This document shows, piece after piece, positions 22,622 through 30,445 of a stretch of DNA of 43,520 bases (the first letter of the stretch is position 1; every line of letters starts with the position of its first letter). Below the pieces are notes generated by a model that saw only the letters and a list, made by a program, of their open reading frames with translations, made no database searches and was not told the DNA's origin. Origin of the DNA: Streptomyces sp. CB02923 (GTDB lineage Bacteria; Actinomycetota; Actinomycetes; Streptomycetales; Streptomycetaceae). The position numbers and the translations under genes were made by a program. Where the stretch lies: NCBI RefSeq assembly GCF_001905005.1, contig NZ_LWKZ01000014.1:1-43520 (forward strand), given 5' to 3'.

Positions 22622-25061
22622 TCTGATGCGGGCTGTTGTTGTTGTCCGATACGAGGAAGAGCGGCATCCGCCCCTTGTACGGGCCCGAGGCCAGCGGTGC
22701 GGTGCCGAGCGTCATCCCCTCGGCGTTCTCCAGCAGCGGGTTCAACTGCGGCTGTGCGGCCGCCGCGCCGCCCCGCGGGCACGTCACCAGGTCGACCGGC
22801 TCCCACTTCTTCGCGAACGCGTCGACCGGTTCGGACTGCAACGACGCGACCTTCGAGACGTCCTTCGCCCGGCTCAGGTCGGCGCCGAACACCCGTACCG
22901 CGTTGCCCTGCCCCTCGGCGTGGTTGGTCTCCAGGACGAGCAGCCGGTCACCGCCCAGCGCCACCAGCTCCGACACGCGCAGCCCGGCCGCCGACTGGTA
23001 GGCGAACTGCTTGTCCGGTACGTACGCGCCGCCGGGCGTCCCCCTGAAACGCTGGATACGCAGCAGGCTGCGGCCGCGCGCCTTGCCGTCGTGAAAGAGC
23101 GGCGCCTCCAGCCCCGCGTACAGGTACCGGCCGTTCGGCGACGCGTCCAGCGCCTCCAGATTCTCCGGACCCGCCCACTCGACCAGGTTGCGCGGCAGCT
23201 CCACACGGCCCGTCTGCACACCGTCCGACACCCGGAACCTGCGGATCGACGGGCCCGCCTCCGAGGCGACCAGGACGGTGCGCCCGCCCTTCTCCAGGAC
23301 CAGTCCCTCGCCGTCGAAACGGCCGCCGCCGGTGGGGCGGAGCGTCCTCAGATGGACGGCGCGGGCGGCCGGCGGCACGGCGCCCGTCGTACCGAGGTCG
23401 AGTTCGAAGATCCGCCCCGGGGCGTTGTCGGCCAGCGCCCACGCCCGCGACGGGCCGGACATCGCCAGGCCGGACAGCCCGTCGACCGGCACGGCGGCCT
23501 CGTACTCGGCGCCGTCGAGCGCGTCACTGTGGCCGATCAGCGCCACGTCGTCCGAGCAGGGGCCGGAGGACGGTTCGGCGTCCCCCGCCTGCCACCACAC
23601 GAGCGACGGGATCGCCACCGCCACGACGCACAGAGCGGAGACCACCACACGGCGTCGCACTCTTCGGGCTTTGGCGGCTTCTGGGGAGAGGGGAGTGGGG
23701 GTGCGGGGGGCGCCTGGGGAGCCCGGGATTCCCGATGCCCCTGTGGCCCCGGGCGGCCCTCCTGACGCTCCTGGCCCTCCTGGGACTCCGGAGGCTCCTG
23801 GCGTTCCCGGGGCTCCTGGGGGGCCGCCGTTCGAGACCTGACCGGCCTGGGCGGCATCGACCCCTCCCGGTGGGGGAACGGGGCGCGCCGCGCGATTCCG
23901 CACGAACGGCAGTTTCTCGATGCCGTTCTGGGCCTGCTGCTGGGGGAGCGGTCGGTTCTTTTCGCGCAGTGCCCGGCGGACTTCGCGGTAGATGGCTTCG
24001 AGGCTCAGGTGGTTGGGGGGTGGGGCTGGGGGCGGAGCTGGGACCGGGGCCGGGGTTGGGGCCGGGGCCGGGGTTGGGGGAGCGGTTGAGGCCGGGGGGC
24101 CGCTCTGCGGCGCGGGAACCGCGGTCGTGTCGTACGGCGCGGCGCCACCCGGCGCTGCTTGATCCGACGCGGCGCCACCCGGGTCCGTACCACCTGGGCT
24201 CGTACCACCCGGGTCCGTACCACCTGGGGCTGTGTAGCCCGGGACTGAGCGTCCCGGATCTGAGCGTCCCGGATCTGTGTGTCCAGGAACTGTGTCACCC
24301 GGCCCGGCTGTCTGCCCCATCGCGACGTACCCCGGCGAGCGCGGGGCCGGAATCCCCTCCCGCAGCACCCGCAGGAACTCCCCGGTGAACGCGGTGTGCT
24401 CCTCACCCTCCGGCGCCAGCGCCTCAACGTTCCAGGGCGTCGAGGTGAGCAGGTACGAGACGCCCTCCAGGCTGTCCATGCCCTCGAACAGGGCCTCCCC
24501 GAGCTCGCTGGACGCCTGCTGCGTGGCCGCCGCGGTGGACATGGTCCCGGACATGGACCCCGCGGACATGCCCTTGATCACGCTGCCGCTGTAGCAGCAG
24601 TCGAGGATGATGATCCGGCGCTTGGGCGGCGTACGGGTGCCCAGCGCACTGCGCAGCCAGGTGTACGGGATGCCGCTGTGCACCTTGCCGGGTTCCGTGC
24701 CGGGCAGCGTGAGGTACAGGCCCTCCCGCCGCGAATCGAGGAAGCCGTGCCCCGCGTAGTACACGATCAGGGTGTCCCGCGCGGCCCGTACCGCCTCTTC
24801 GACGGGCCCCAACGCCGCACTGACCGTCCGGGGGTTGGGCACGATCCGGCAGTTCCGCTTGGGCATCCCGCCGATGGTCCGGTCGGTCAGCGCGGCTTTG
24901 AGCGCCTTGAGGTTGTTGCGCACCCCGGGCAGCGGTGCCAGGTTGGCGTACCGGTCGACCCCGATGATCACGCAAGCCGACGCCGCGGGGTCGAACTCCG
25001 GCCCCGTCTCTCCCCCGACTCCACCCATCCCGTCAGCCCCCGTCCCTTTCCCTGCCCTCAC
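22569..25061 (-). CDS. Caspase-like peptidase fused by a membrane helix to a phytase-esterase-like domain
   Basis: An 830-residue protein. Residues 27-240 are a C14 caspase fold: VIIGVDRYANLAPLPGVRNN, then VYYAGHG (His105), then IILDCCYSGS (Cys156). A low-complexity insert (DPGGTSPGG repeats, then Pro/Ala, ~252-350) precedes YREVRRALREKNRPLPQQQ and IEKLPFVRNRA (~358-391), which looks like the end of the caspase unit. A collagen-like Gly-X-Y stretch (411-452) leads to one membrane helix (~471-491). Residues 505-825 resemble the esterase-like-activity-of-phytase family (GLAMSGPSRAWALADN, FDGEGLVLEKGG, PENLEALDASPNGRYLYAG) and should lie outside the cell. The EACC1 gene upstream marks it as an EACC1-associated caspase. 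Start GTG 25061; the ATG at 25028 is an alternative. Confidence 0.85.
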   Translation of the reverse strand: MRAGKGTGADGMGGVGGETGPEFDPAASACVIIGVDRYANLAPLPGVRNNLKALKAALTDRTIGGMPKRNCRIVPNPRTVSAALGPVEEAVRAARDTLIVYYAGHGFLDSRREGLYLTLPGTEPGKVHSGIPYTWLRSALGTRTPPKRRIIILDCCYSGSVIKGMSAGSMSGTMSTAAATQQASSELGEALFEGMDSLEGVSYLLTSTPWNVEALAPEGEEHTAFTGEFLRVLREGIPAPRSPGYVAMGQTAGPGDTVPGHTDPGRSDPGRSVPGYTAPGGTDPGGTSPGGTDPGGAASDQAAPGGAAPYDTTAVPAPQSGPPASTAPPTPAPAPTPAPVPAPPPAPPPNHLSLEAIYREVRRALREKNRPLPQQQAQNGIEKLPFVRNRAARPVPPPGGVDAAQAGQVSNGGPPGAPGTPGASGVPGGPGASGGPPGATGASGIPGSPGAPRTPTPLSPEAAKARRVRRRVVVSALCVVAVAIPSLVWWQAGDAEPSSGPCSDDVALIGHSDALDGAEYEAAVPVDGLSGLAMSGPSRAWALADNAPGRIFELDLGTTGAVPPAARAVHLRTLRPTGGGRFDGEGLVLEKGGRTVLVASEAGPSIRRFRVSDGVQTGRVELPRNLVEWAGPENLEALDASPNGRYLYAGLEAPLFHDGKARGRSLLRIQRFRGTPGGAYVPDKQFAYQSAAGLRVSELVALGGDRLLVLETNHAEGQGNAVRVFGADLSRAKDVSKVASLQSEPVDAFAKKWEPVDLVTCPRGGAAAAQPQLNPLLENAEGMTLGTAPLASGPYKGRMPLFLVSDNNNSPHQITRVYALAIRLGRAAAG

Positions 25062-25083
25062 CTACGGCCACCCCACCGACGAC

Positions 25084-25290
25084 CGCCGTACCCGCGCCGG
25101 TCACATGTGTGACCGCCGTACCCGCTGCCGCCACACGGGTGACTGCCGTACCTGCGCCGGTCACGTGGGCAACCGCCGTACCTGCGCCCGCCACGAGGGG
25201 GTCGCCGTACCCGCGGCCGCCACACGGGGGGCTGCCGCGCCTGTGCCCGCCACGTGGGCAACCGCCGTACCCGTGCCGGTCACGCGCCCG
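25084..25290. repeat. Seven ~30-bp tandem units between the EACC1 and caspase genes
   Basis: Units begin CGCCGTACC or TGCCGTACC and recur every 29-30 bp (25084, 25114, 25144, 25174 and onward). They alternate GCGCCGGTCAC and TGCCGCCACAC interiors. The array fills nearly all of the gap between the EACC1 stop (25280) and the caspase start (25061). It is open in several frames, but no start signal suggests a protein. Confidence 0.88.
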
Positions 25291-25723
25291 CGCCCCCGCC
25301 TGCGCTGTTCCCCGGGCCTGCGCCCCCACCTCCACCTCCACTCCCACTCCCGCCCGTCTCATCCCCGCGCCCGCTCGCCCGCTCCAACTCCTCCAACGCG
25401 CGAAGGATGCTCCGGGCACCGTCCGAGTCCGATGTGGCGAAACTGACCCGTACGCCATTGCGTTCGATCGTCATCTTGGGACGCGCCGCGTACGCCCTGC
25501 GCCAGCTGTCGATGGCGATGGCCAGACTGCTCAGCTGGAACAGGCTGTCGACGATCAGCTGTACGGCATCGAACGCCAGTCCCATCTCCCCGGGCTTCGT
25601 CCCACTCGCCCGCAGCGAGATGTCAGCGCTCCGGCCCACGGCAGGGTCGTCCGCCAGCCACTCGCACAACGACCGCAACTCCAGGTCGCCATCGGCCTCG
25701 TCCAGCCTGACCTGAATCTCCAT
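25280..25723 (-). CDS. EACC1 (effector-associated constant component 1) family protein
   Basis: A 147-residue protein. The opening MEIQVRLDEADGDLELRSLC then EWLADDPAVG, the central hydrophobic helix FDAVQLIVDSLFQLSSLAIAI, and the closing MTIERNGVRVSFA with RSILRALEELER match the EACC1 pattern I know. That family was described computationally as the constant partner in actinobacterial and cyanobacterial conflict systems whose variable partner is a caspase, trypsin-like or other effector. Here the effector is the caspase gene 218 bp downstream on the same strand. The last 30 residues are a Gly/Ser tail. GGGGGG lies a few bases before the ATG at 25723. The mechanism of EACC1 is unknown; it is predicted to control or tether the effector. 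RecQ lies 142 bp upstream on the same strand. Confidence 0.82.
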   Translation of the reverse strand: MEIQVRLDEADGDLELRSLCEWLADDPAVGRSADISLRASGTKPGEMGLAFDAVQLIVDSLFQLSSLAIAIDSWRRAYAARPKMTIERNGVRVSFATSDSDGARSILRALEELERASGRGDETGGSGSGGGGGGAGPGNSAGGGAGA

Positions 25724-25865
25724 CAGCCCCCCACACTCCGGTCGAGCCTCACACCAACTCTCGCCCCATACCCGTCCGCTCCGCGGCAACTCCCGGAACC
25801 GGCGGTTGGCCCCCGAAGGGGGGCCTGCGCCGCGCGCGTGCGCCGTGTGGGCTGCCCCCGGCCCC

Positions 25866-27833
25866 TCACTCCTCCTCGAACGGCGGCTCCCCCCAGTCCA
25901 GCTCGTCGTCCTCCTGCGCCATGCTTCCGGCCGACGGCGACGGCGACGCCGGCGCGGGCACCGGCGTTGCCTGGCCCGACAGCACGGCCAGGATCTGCTC
26001 GCCGTACTTCGCCAGCTTGTTCTCGCCCACTCCGCTCACGGAACCGAGCTCGTGCACACTCGACGGTCGCGCCGTGGCGATCTCCCGCAACGTCGCGTCG
26101 TGGAAGATCACGTACGCCGGTACGCCCTGCTCCTTGGCTGTACGCCCCCGCCAGGCCCGCAGCTCCTCGAACACCGGTACCGCCTCCTCGGGGAGGTCCA
26201 CCGGAACCGCACGCTTCCCCTTGGCCGACTTCACGGCCTTGGCCTTCACGGCCTTCTCCGGCTCGCGCCGCATCGACACCTCGCGCTGCCCCCGCAGCAC
26301 CTCACCACTGGCTCCGGTGAGCACCAGCGTGCCGTAGTCCCCCTCCACCGCAAGAAGCCGTTGCGCGAGCAACTGCCGGACCACGCCCCGCCATTCGGCC
26401 TCGCGCAGGTCCTCCCCGATACCGAAGACGCTGAGCCCGTCATGATCGAACTGGATGACCTTCGCGGTCTTCCGCCCCATCAGGATGTCGATGATCTGCC
26501 CGGCGCCGAACTTCTGCCCCCGCTCCCGCTGCAGCCGCACCACCGTGGAGAGCAGCTTCTGCGCGGCGACCGTGCCGTCCCAGGTCTGCGGCGGCGTCAG
26601 GCACGTGTCGCAGTTGCCGCACGCGCTGCTCTCCTGTCCGAAGTAGGCGAGCAGCCGTACCCGTCGGCACTCCACGGTCTCGCACAGCGCCAGCATCGCG
26701 TCGAGGTGGGCTGTCAGCCGCCGCCGGTGGGCGTCGTCCCCGTCCGAGCCGTCGATCATCTTCCGCTGCTGGACGACGTCCTGCAGCCCGTACGCCAGCC
26801 ACGCCGTGGACGGCTGGCCGTCCCGCCCCGCGCGTCCCGTTTCCTGGTAGTAGCCCTCCACCGATTTCGGCAGGTCCAGGTGGGCCACGAACCGTACGTC
26901 GGGCTTGTCGATACCCATCCCGAACGCGATGGTGGCGACGACCACCACTCCGTCCTCCCGCAGGAACCGGGCCTGGTGATCCGCGCGGGTCCGCGCTTCC
27001 AGCCCCGCGTGATAGGGAAGCGCCGTAATCCCGTTCTGCACCAGGAATTCTGCGGTCTTTTCCACCGACGCCCGCGAGAGGCAGTACACGATGCCGGCGT
27101 CACCGGCGTGCTCGGTCCGCAGCAATTCCAGCAGCTGCTTCTTCGGATCGCTTTTTCCGGCGATCCGGTACTGAATGTTCGGCCGGTCGAAGCTGGATAC
27201 GAAATGCCGGGCCTTCTCCATGCCCAGCCGTGAGCTGATCTCCTGGTGCGTGGCCTCGGTCGCCGTCGCCGTCAGAGCCATCCGCGGGACGTCCGGCCAC
27301 CGCTCCCGGAGCATCGACAGGGCGAGGTAGTCCGGCCGGAAGTCGTGGCCCCACTGCGCGACACAGTGGGCCTCGTCGATGGCGAAGAGCGAGATCTTGC
27401 CCCGGTCCAGCAGGCTCAGCGTCTGCTCCACCCGCAGCCGCTCCGGCGCCAGATACAGCAGGTCGAGCTCCCCCGAGAGGAACTCGGCCTCCACCAGCCG
27501 CCGCTCGTCGAAGTCCTGCGTGGAGTTGAGGAATCCGGCCCGGACCCCCACCGCCCGCAGCGCGTCGACCTGGTCCTGCATCAGCGCGATCAGCGGCGAG
27601 ACGACCACTCCGACGCCGGGCCGCACCAGTGCCGGAATCTGGTAGCACAGAGATTTTCCGCCGCCGGTCGGCATGAGCACGACCGCGTCGCCGCCCGTTA
27701 TGACATGTTCAATGATCGACTGCTGTTCCCCGCGGAACGCGTCGTACCCGAATACCCGCTGCAGCACGCCCACCGCGCCACTGGCGTCGTCCTCGGTTTC
27801 CCCGGCACCGGAAGCCATCTCCACCTCGCTCAT
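25866..27833 (-). CDS. recQ: ATP-dependent DNA helicase RecQ
   Basis: A 655-residue 3'-5' DNA helicase acting in recombination and repair. Motif I is PTGGGKS (residues 55-61), and motif II is the DEAH box IDEAHCVAQWGHDFRPDY (from ~152), whose tail is the RecQ-specific aromatic-rich loop. Motif VI is QETGRAGRDG. The zinc-binding RecQ-Ct region has CRRVRLLAYFGQ and CGNCDTC. A winged-helix domain follows (QIIDILMGRKTAKV), and an HRDC domain lies near the end (FEELRAWRGRTAKEQGVPAY). The acidic tail DDELDWGEPPFEEE could bind SSB-type partners (inference). The start at 27833 has a weak ribosome-binding site; the Met five codons later is an alternative. Nothing is missing. Confidence 0.95.
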   Translation of the reverse strand: MSEVEMASGAGETEDDASGAVGVLQRVFGYDAFRGEQQSIIEHVITGGDAVVLMPTGGGKSLCYQIPALVRPGVGVVVSPLIALMQDQVDALRAVGVRAGFLNSTQDFDERRLVEAEFLSGELDLLYLAPERLRVEQTLSLLDRGKISLFAIDEAHCVAQWGHDFRPDYLALSMLRERWPDVPRMALTATATEATHQEISSRLGMEKARHFVSSFDRPNIQYRIAGKSDPKKQLLELLRTEHAGDAGIVYCLSRASVEKTAEFLVQNGITALPYHAGLEARTRADHQARFLREDGVVVVATIAFGMGIDKPDVRFVAHLDLPKSVEGYYQETGRAGRDGQPSTAWLAYGLQDVVQQRKMIDGSDGDDAHRRRLTAHLDAMLALCETVECRRVRLLAYFGQESSACGNCDTCLTPPQTWDGTVAAQKLLSTVVRLQRERGQKFGAGQIIDILMGRKTAKVIQFDHDGLSVFGIGEDLREAEWRGVVRQLLAQRLLAVEGDYGTLVLTGASGEVLRGQREVSMRREPEKAVKAKAVKSAKGKRAVPVDLPEEAVPVFEELRAWRGRTAKEQGVPAYVIFHDATLREIATARPSSVHELGSVSGVGENKLAKYGEQILAVLSGQATPVPAPASPSPSAGSMAQEDDELDWGEPPFEEE

Positions 27834-28105
27834 ACCAGCAGCGTACGAGCTACCCCGCCACCCGCGCTCAGCCCTGTGGATAACTCCCCGCCGGACCGTC
27901 CCCCTCTGCTACTCCCCGTACGGCCCCACGCAGCCCCGAATCGCCGCGTACGACACCGCCGTACAACGAAAACCACCGCCCGGTCGTCTCACCGAACGAC
28001 GAGAAACATCACAAATCACCCCCACGAACACCACACCTCGCCCCCTCACCTCCCTTCCCCCGGGCCCTCTCCGCTGCCAACCCCTCCAACAGGACGGAGA
28101 CCCAC

Positions 28106-28780
28106 ATGAGCCCCTACAACACCACCCGCCACCACCACAGCCCCCACCAATCCCCCCACCTCCAGTCCCGCACCCGCTTCCGCATTCGCACCCGCTCCCG
28201 CCGCCCGGCCGTAACCGCCCTCACCCCCACCCTCCTCACAACCATCACAGCCGCACTGGCAACCCTTTCCATCACCGCTTTCCCCCTCGCCCCCACCGCC
28301 TCAGCAAGCACTCCCACCACGAGCACTACAAACCCCTCCACCCCCTCCACCTCCCACTCCACAAACCCCTCCACCACCCCCCTCTGCCCCGAATCCGCCC
28401 TGAAGATCAAGGCATCCGCCGCCCACACACCCCAGCGTCCCGACACCCTGAGCATCAGCGTCACCAACCGCACCGCAAAACCCTGCATCGTCGACCGCGT
28501 CCCGACCGTCACCTTCGGCGACCTGGACGGCGCCGCCGAACCCGACCCGCCCACCGAGAGCGCTCCGTACCGTCTCGCGCCCGGATCCACCGCGTACGCC
28601 ACGGTCCACACCGTCACCGGCCGGCCCGCCCCGCCCACCCGTACCGTCGACTTCATCACCGTCGCCGCCGACCCGTCTCACCACGGCCACCGCTTCGACG
28701 CCGCGTCCATCGGCGCCCCGCCCACCGGAATCCGCGTCTGGTCCCCGACCACGACATGGTGGCGCCCCACCCCCACCTGA
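28106..28780 (+). CDS. DUF4232-type secreted protein
   Basis: A 224-residue protein with a very basic, His-rich N-terminus, a hydrophobic export segment (LLTTITAALATLSITAFPLA, cleavage likely after ASA), a Thr/Ser/Pro linker, and a beta-sandwich domain from about residue 95. That domain opens with CPESALKI, contains LSISVTNRTAKPCIVDRVPT, and closes with RTVDFITVAAD, matching the common actinobacterial DUF4232 family. Its function is unknown; family members are cell-surface or secreted. Two Cys could form a disulfide. GGACGGAG lies six bases before the ATG. The first 30 residues are unusual for a signal peptide, so the real start could be a downstream codon. Neighbours give no further clue. 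Confidence 0.7.
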   Translation: MSPYNTTRHHHSPHQSPHLQSRTRFRIRTRSRRPAVTALTPTLLTTITAALATLSITAFPLAPTASASTPTTSTTNPSTPSTSHSTNPSTTPLCPESALKIKASAAHTPQRPDTLSISVTNRTAKPCIVDRVPTVTFGDLDGAAEPDPPTESAPYRLAPGSTAYATVHTVTGRPAPPTRTVDFITVAADPSHHGHRFDAASIGAPPTGIRVWSPTTTWWRPTPT

Positions 28781-28879
28781 CCTCTTCGATAACGCCCCAT
28801 GGCACTCAAGTGCCAACCATCGGGGGCGGGTTACCCCGAATCTCCCGCCCCCGCCCCCGCCATCCACCAAAGTGAGCGC

Positions 28880-29164
28880 ATGAGTCTCACGACCGCCGGC
28901 GAGCCGCCGGGCCCCGTGCGCTTCTTCCTCATGTGCGACCGCTTGGGCTGCGACGCCCGCGCCGTCCTCGACCTGGTCGTCCCCGATCGGCCGCCGGACA
29001 TCGAGACGGACCTCTTCGGCCACCTCCTCCACAGCGCCAAGACGGCCGCGCCGCTCATCGCCGACATGGGATGGACGTACTGCCAGGGCGACGGCTACTG
29101 GTGCCCGCGCTGCTCGACCCCCCGCTCCCAACGCCCCCGAAGAGGCCGCACCCGCTCTTCATAG
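28880..29164 (+). CDS. Small Cys-rich (zinc-ribbon-like) protein
   Basis: A 94-residue protein with FLMCDRLGCDARAVLDL near the N-terminus and YCQGDGYWCPRCST near the C-terminus. These supply four to five Cys in the spacing of a zinc ribbon. The central part (PPDIETDLFGHLLHSAKTAA) looks helical, and the end is basic (RPRRGRTRSS). I do not recognise a named family, but conserved proteins of this sort are common in streptomycetes. The open frame extends 27 codons upstream to 28799; I prefer 28880 because the Cys-rich domain begins shortly after and the extension is low-complexity. It follows the DUF4232 gene by 99 bp on the same strand. Confidence 0.6.
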   Translation: MSLTTAGEPPGPVRFFLMCDRLGCDARAVLDLVVPDRPPDIETDLFGHLLHSAKTAAPLIADMGWTYCQGDGYWCPRCSTPRSQRPRRGRTRSS

Positions 29165-29445
29165 CCGTCCCCTCGTCCCTCTCGCCCTGCCCCGAACTGG
29201 AGCCACCCCCTGCTCGCCCTGCGCGAGGCTCCTGCCCTGCCTGCCCCGCCGACCCAGCCGACCCCGCTGCCCCGGCCGACGCACCCGGGGCCTCCCGCAT
29301 CCGGCTGCCACCCCGGCTCCCGGCTGCGACTGCTCCCCCTGTCCACCTCCCCTTGTCCGCCTCCTCCTGTCCACCGGTATGGAGCGGGCCCCGACGCGTC
29401 GCCGGAGCCCCCCATTCCCCGGTCCCTTCTCCCTGCGCTGCGCAG

Positions 29446-29967
29446 TCAGCTGCCGCAGGCGCAGCCGGCTTCCACGGCTATGCCTTCCGGGACCTCGGCG
29501 GCGCCGACCGTGGCGGTGCAGCAGCCGCCGGTTCCGGCGGGGGCGCCATCGGCGCTCTTGCCGAGCGTTTCGGCATCGGCCTTGACGACATAGACCTCCC
29601 AGGGCTCCTTGCCGGGACCGGTCACCCAGACCTTGTCCTGCAGTGCGTAGCAGCAGGAGGTGTCGTTCTCCTCGAAGGTGGCCAGGCCCGCGTCCTTGAG
29701 GCGGGAGGTGGCGGCGGTGACCTGGTCGGTGGCCTCGACCTCGACGCCGAGGTGGTCGAGCCGGGTCTCGGTGGTGCCGGTGCCGGTGCCGGTGCCGGTT
29801 TCGGTGTCCTGGCCTTCGAGGAGTACGAGCTTCAGCGGCGGCTCGGCGATGGCGAAGTTGGCGTAGCCGGGGCGGCGCTTGGCTGGTTCGGTGTCGAAGA
29901 GCTTGGAGTAGAAGGCGATGGACGCCTCCAGGTCAGGGACGCGCAGGGCGAGCTGTACACGCGACAT
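29446..29967 (-). CDS. arsI: ArsI/CadI-type dioxygenase (C-As lyase, VOC fold)
   Basis: A 173-residue vicinal-oxygen-chelate protein of the ArsI/CadI group, which cleaves the C-As bond of trivalent organoarsenicals such as methylarsenite using Fe(II) and oxygen. The expected residues are visible: the metal set Gln5, His72 and Glu124, and the vicinal pair Cys105-Cys106 (NDTSCCYALQDKVWV) that binds arsenic. More Cys lie in the tail (GGCC, AGCACGS). A short TGTGTGT stretch at residues 57-65 is an insertion from a 6-bp repeat and pushes the later residues about 7-9 positions beyond their usual numbers. GGGAGG lies six bases before the ATG. The gene is divergent from arsR-acr3-arsC and shares its operator region. 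Confidence 0.9.
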   Translation of the reverse strand: MSRVQLALRVPDLEASIAFYSKLFDTEPAKRRPGYANFAIAEPPLKLVLLEGQDTETGTGTGTGTTETRLDHLGVEVEATDQVTAATSRLKDAGLATFEENDTSCCYALQDKVWVTGPGKEPWEVYVVKADAETLGKSADGAPAGTGGCCTATVGAAEVPEGIAVEAGCACGS

Positions 29968-29986
29968 GGCGAACCTCCCAACAGTC

Positions 29987-30037
29987 TGTATCGATTCCTG
30001 TCAATGCAAGCTTGCGCCCTGTATCGAAGCCTGTCAA
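29987..30037. promoter_or_regulatory. Probable ArsR operator: two copies of an 18-bp element
   Basis: TGTATCGATTCCTGTCAA (29987-30004) and TGTATCGAAGCCTGTCAA (30020-30037) differ at two positions and are 33 bp apart, three helical turns. They lie between the divergent arsI and arsR starts. On the minus strand each begins with TTGACA, so they probably overlap the arsI -35 region. The second copy ends 9 bp before the arsR start. This is a fitting site for ArsR repression in both directions. Confidence 0.7.
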
Positions 30038-30046
30038 CATAGAAGT

Positions 30047-30445
30047 ATGTCGAATCAGAAGATCGAGGTCTTCGAGCAGGACGGCCTCGCGGTGTGCTGC
30101 CCGGCACTGCTGACCGCGCCGCTGGACGAGGATCAGGCCGTGGAGCTGGCCAAGGTGTTCAAGGCGCTGGGGGACCCGGTGCGGCTGCGACTGCTGTCGC
30201 TGATCGCCTCCCGCGCCGGGGGCGAGGTGTGCGTATGCGACCTGACCCCGGCCTTCGACCTGTCCCAGCCGACGATCTCCCACCACCTGAAGCTGCTGCG
30301 GCAGGCCGGGCTGATCGACTGCGAGCGCCGGGGCACCTGGGTCTACTACTGGCTCGTACCGCAGATGACCGACCGCCTCGCGGGCATCCTCACCCGCCCC
30401 GCCGGCGACCCGCTGCCCGCCTCCGCCTGCCGGACCGACGCATGA
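30047..30445 (+). CDS. arsR: Arsenic-responsive ArsR repressor
   Basis: A 132-residue winged-helix metalloregulator. VFKALGDPVRLRLLSLI is the ArsR family opening. EVCVCDLTPAF carries the Cys-x-Cys arsenite site at the start of the recognition region, followed by LSQPTISHHLKLLRQAGL (recognition helix) and the wing ERRGTWVYYW. A further Cys pair (VCCP, residues 17-18) near the N-terminus may add an arsenic ligand. It should repress this operon and the divergent arsI until arsenite binds. The ATG at 30047 is only 9 bp from the second operator copy and has a poor ribosome-binding site, so the message may be nearly leaderless. The stop overlaps the transporter start (ATGA). Confidence 0.92.
   Translation: MSNQKIEVFEQDGLAVCCPALLTAPLDEDQAVELAKVFKALGDPVRLRLLSLIASRAGGEVCVCDLTPAFDLSQPTISHHLKLLRQAGLIDCERRGTWVYYWLVPQMTDRLAGILTRPAGDPLPASACRTDA

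Noticed and set aside
25084..25290. CRISPR array
   Set aside because: Units are contiguous 29-30-bp tandem repeats without unique spacers, and no cas genes are nearby.
25033..25458. Minus-strand frame of 141 codons spanning the 30-bp array
   Set aside because: It overlaps EACC1 in another frame, and its apparent repeats (AGTAVTHVTG type) just reflect the DNA array; no start signal is present.
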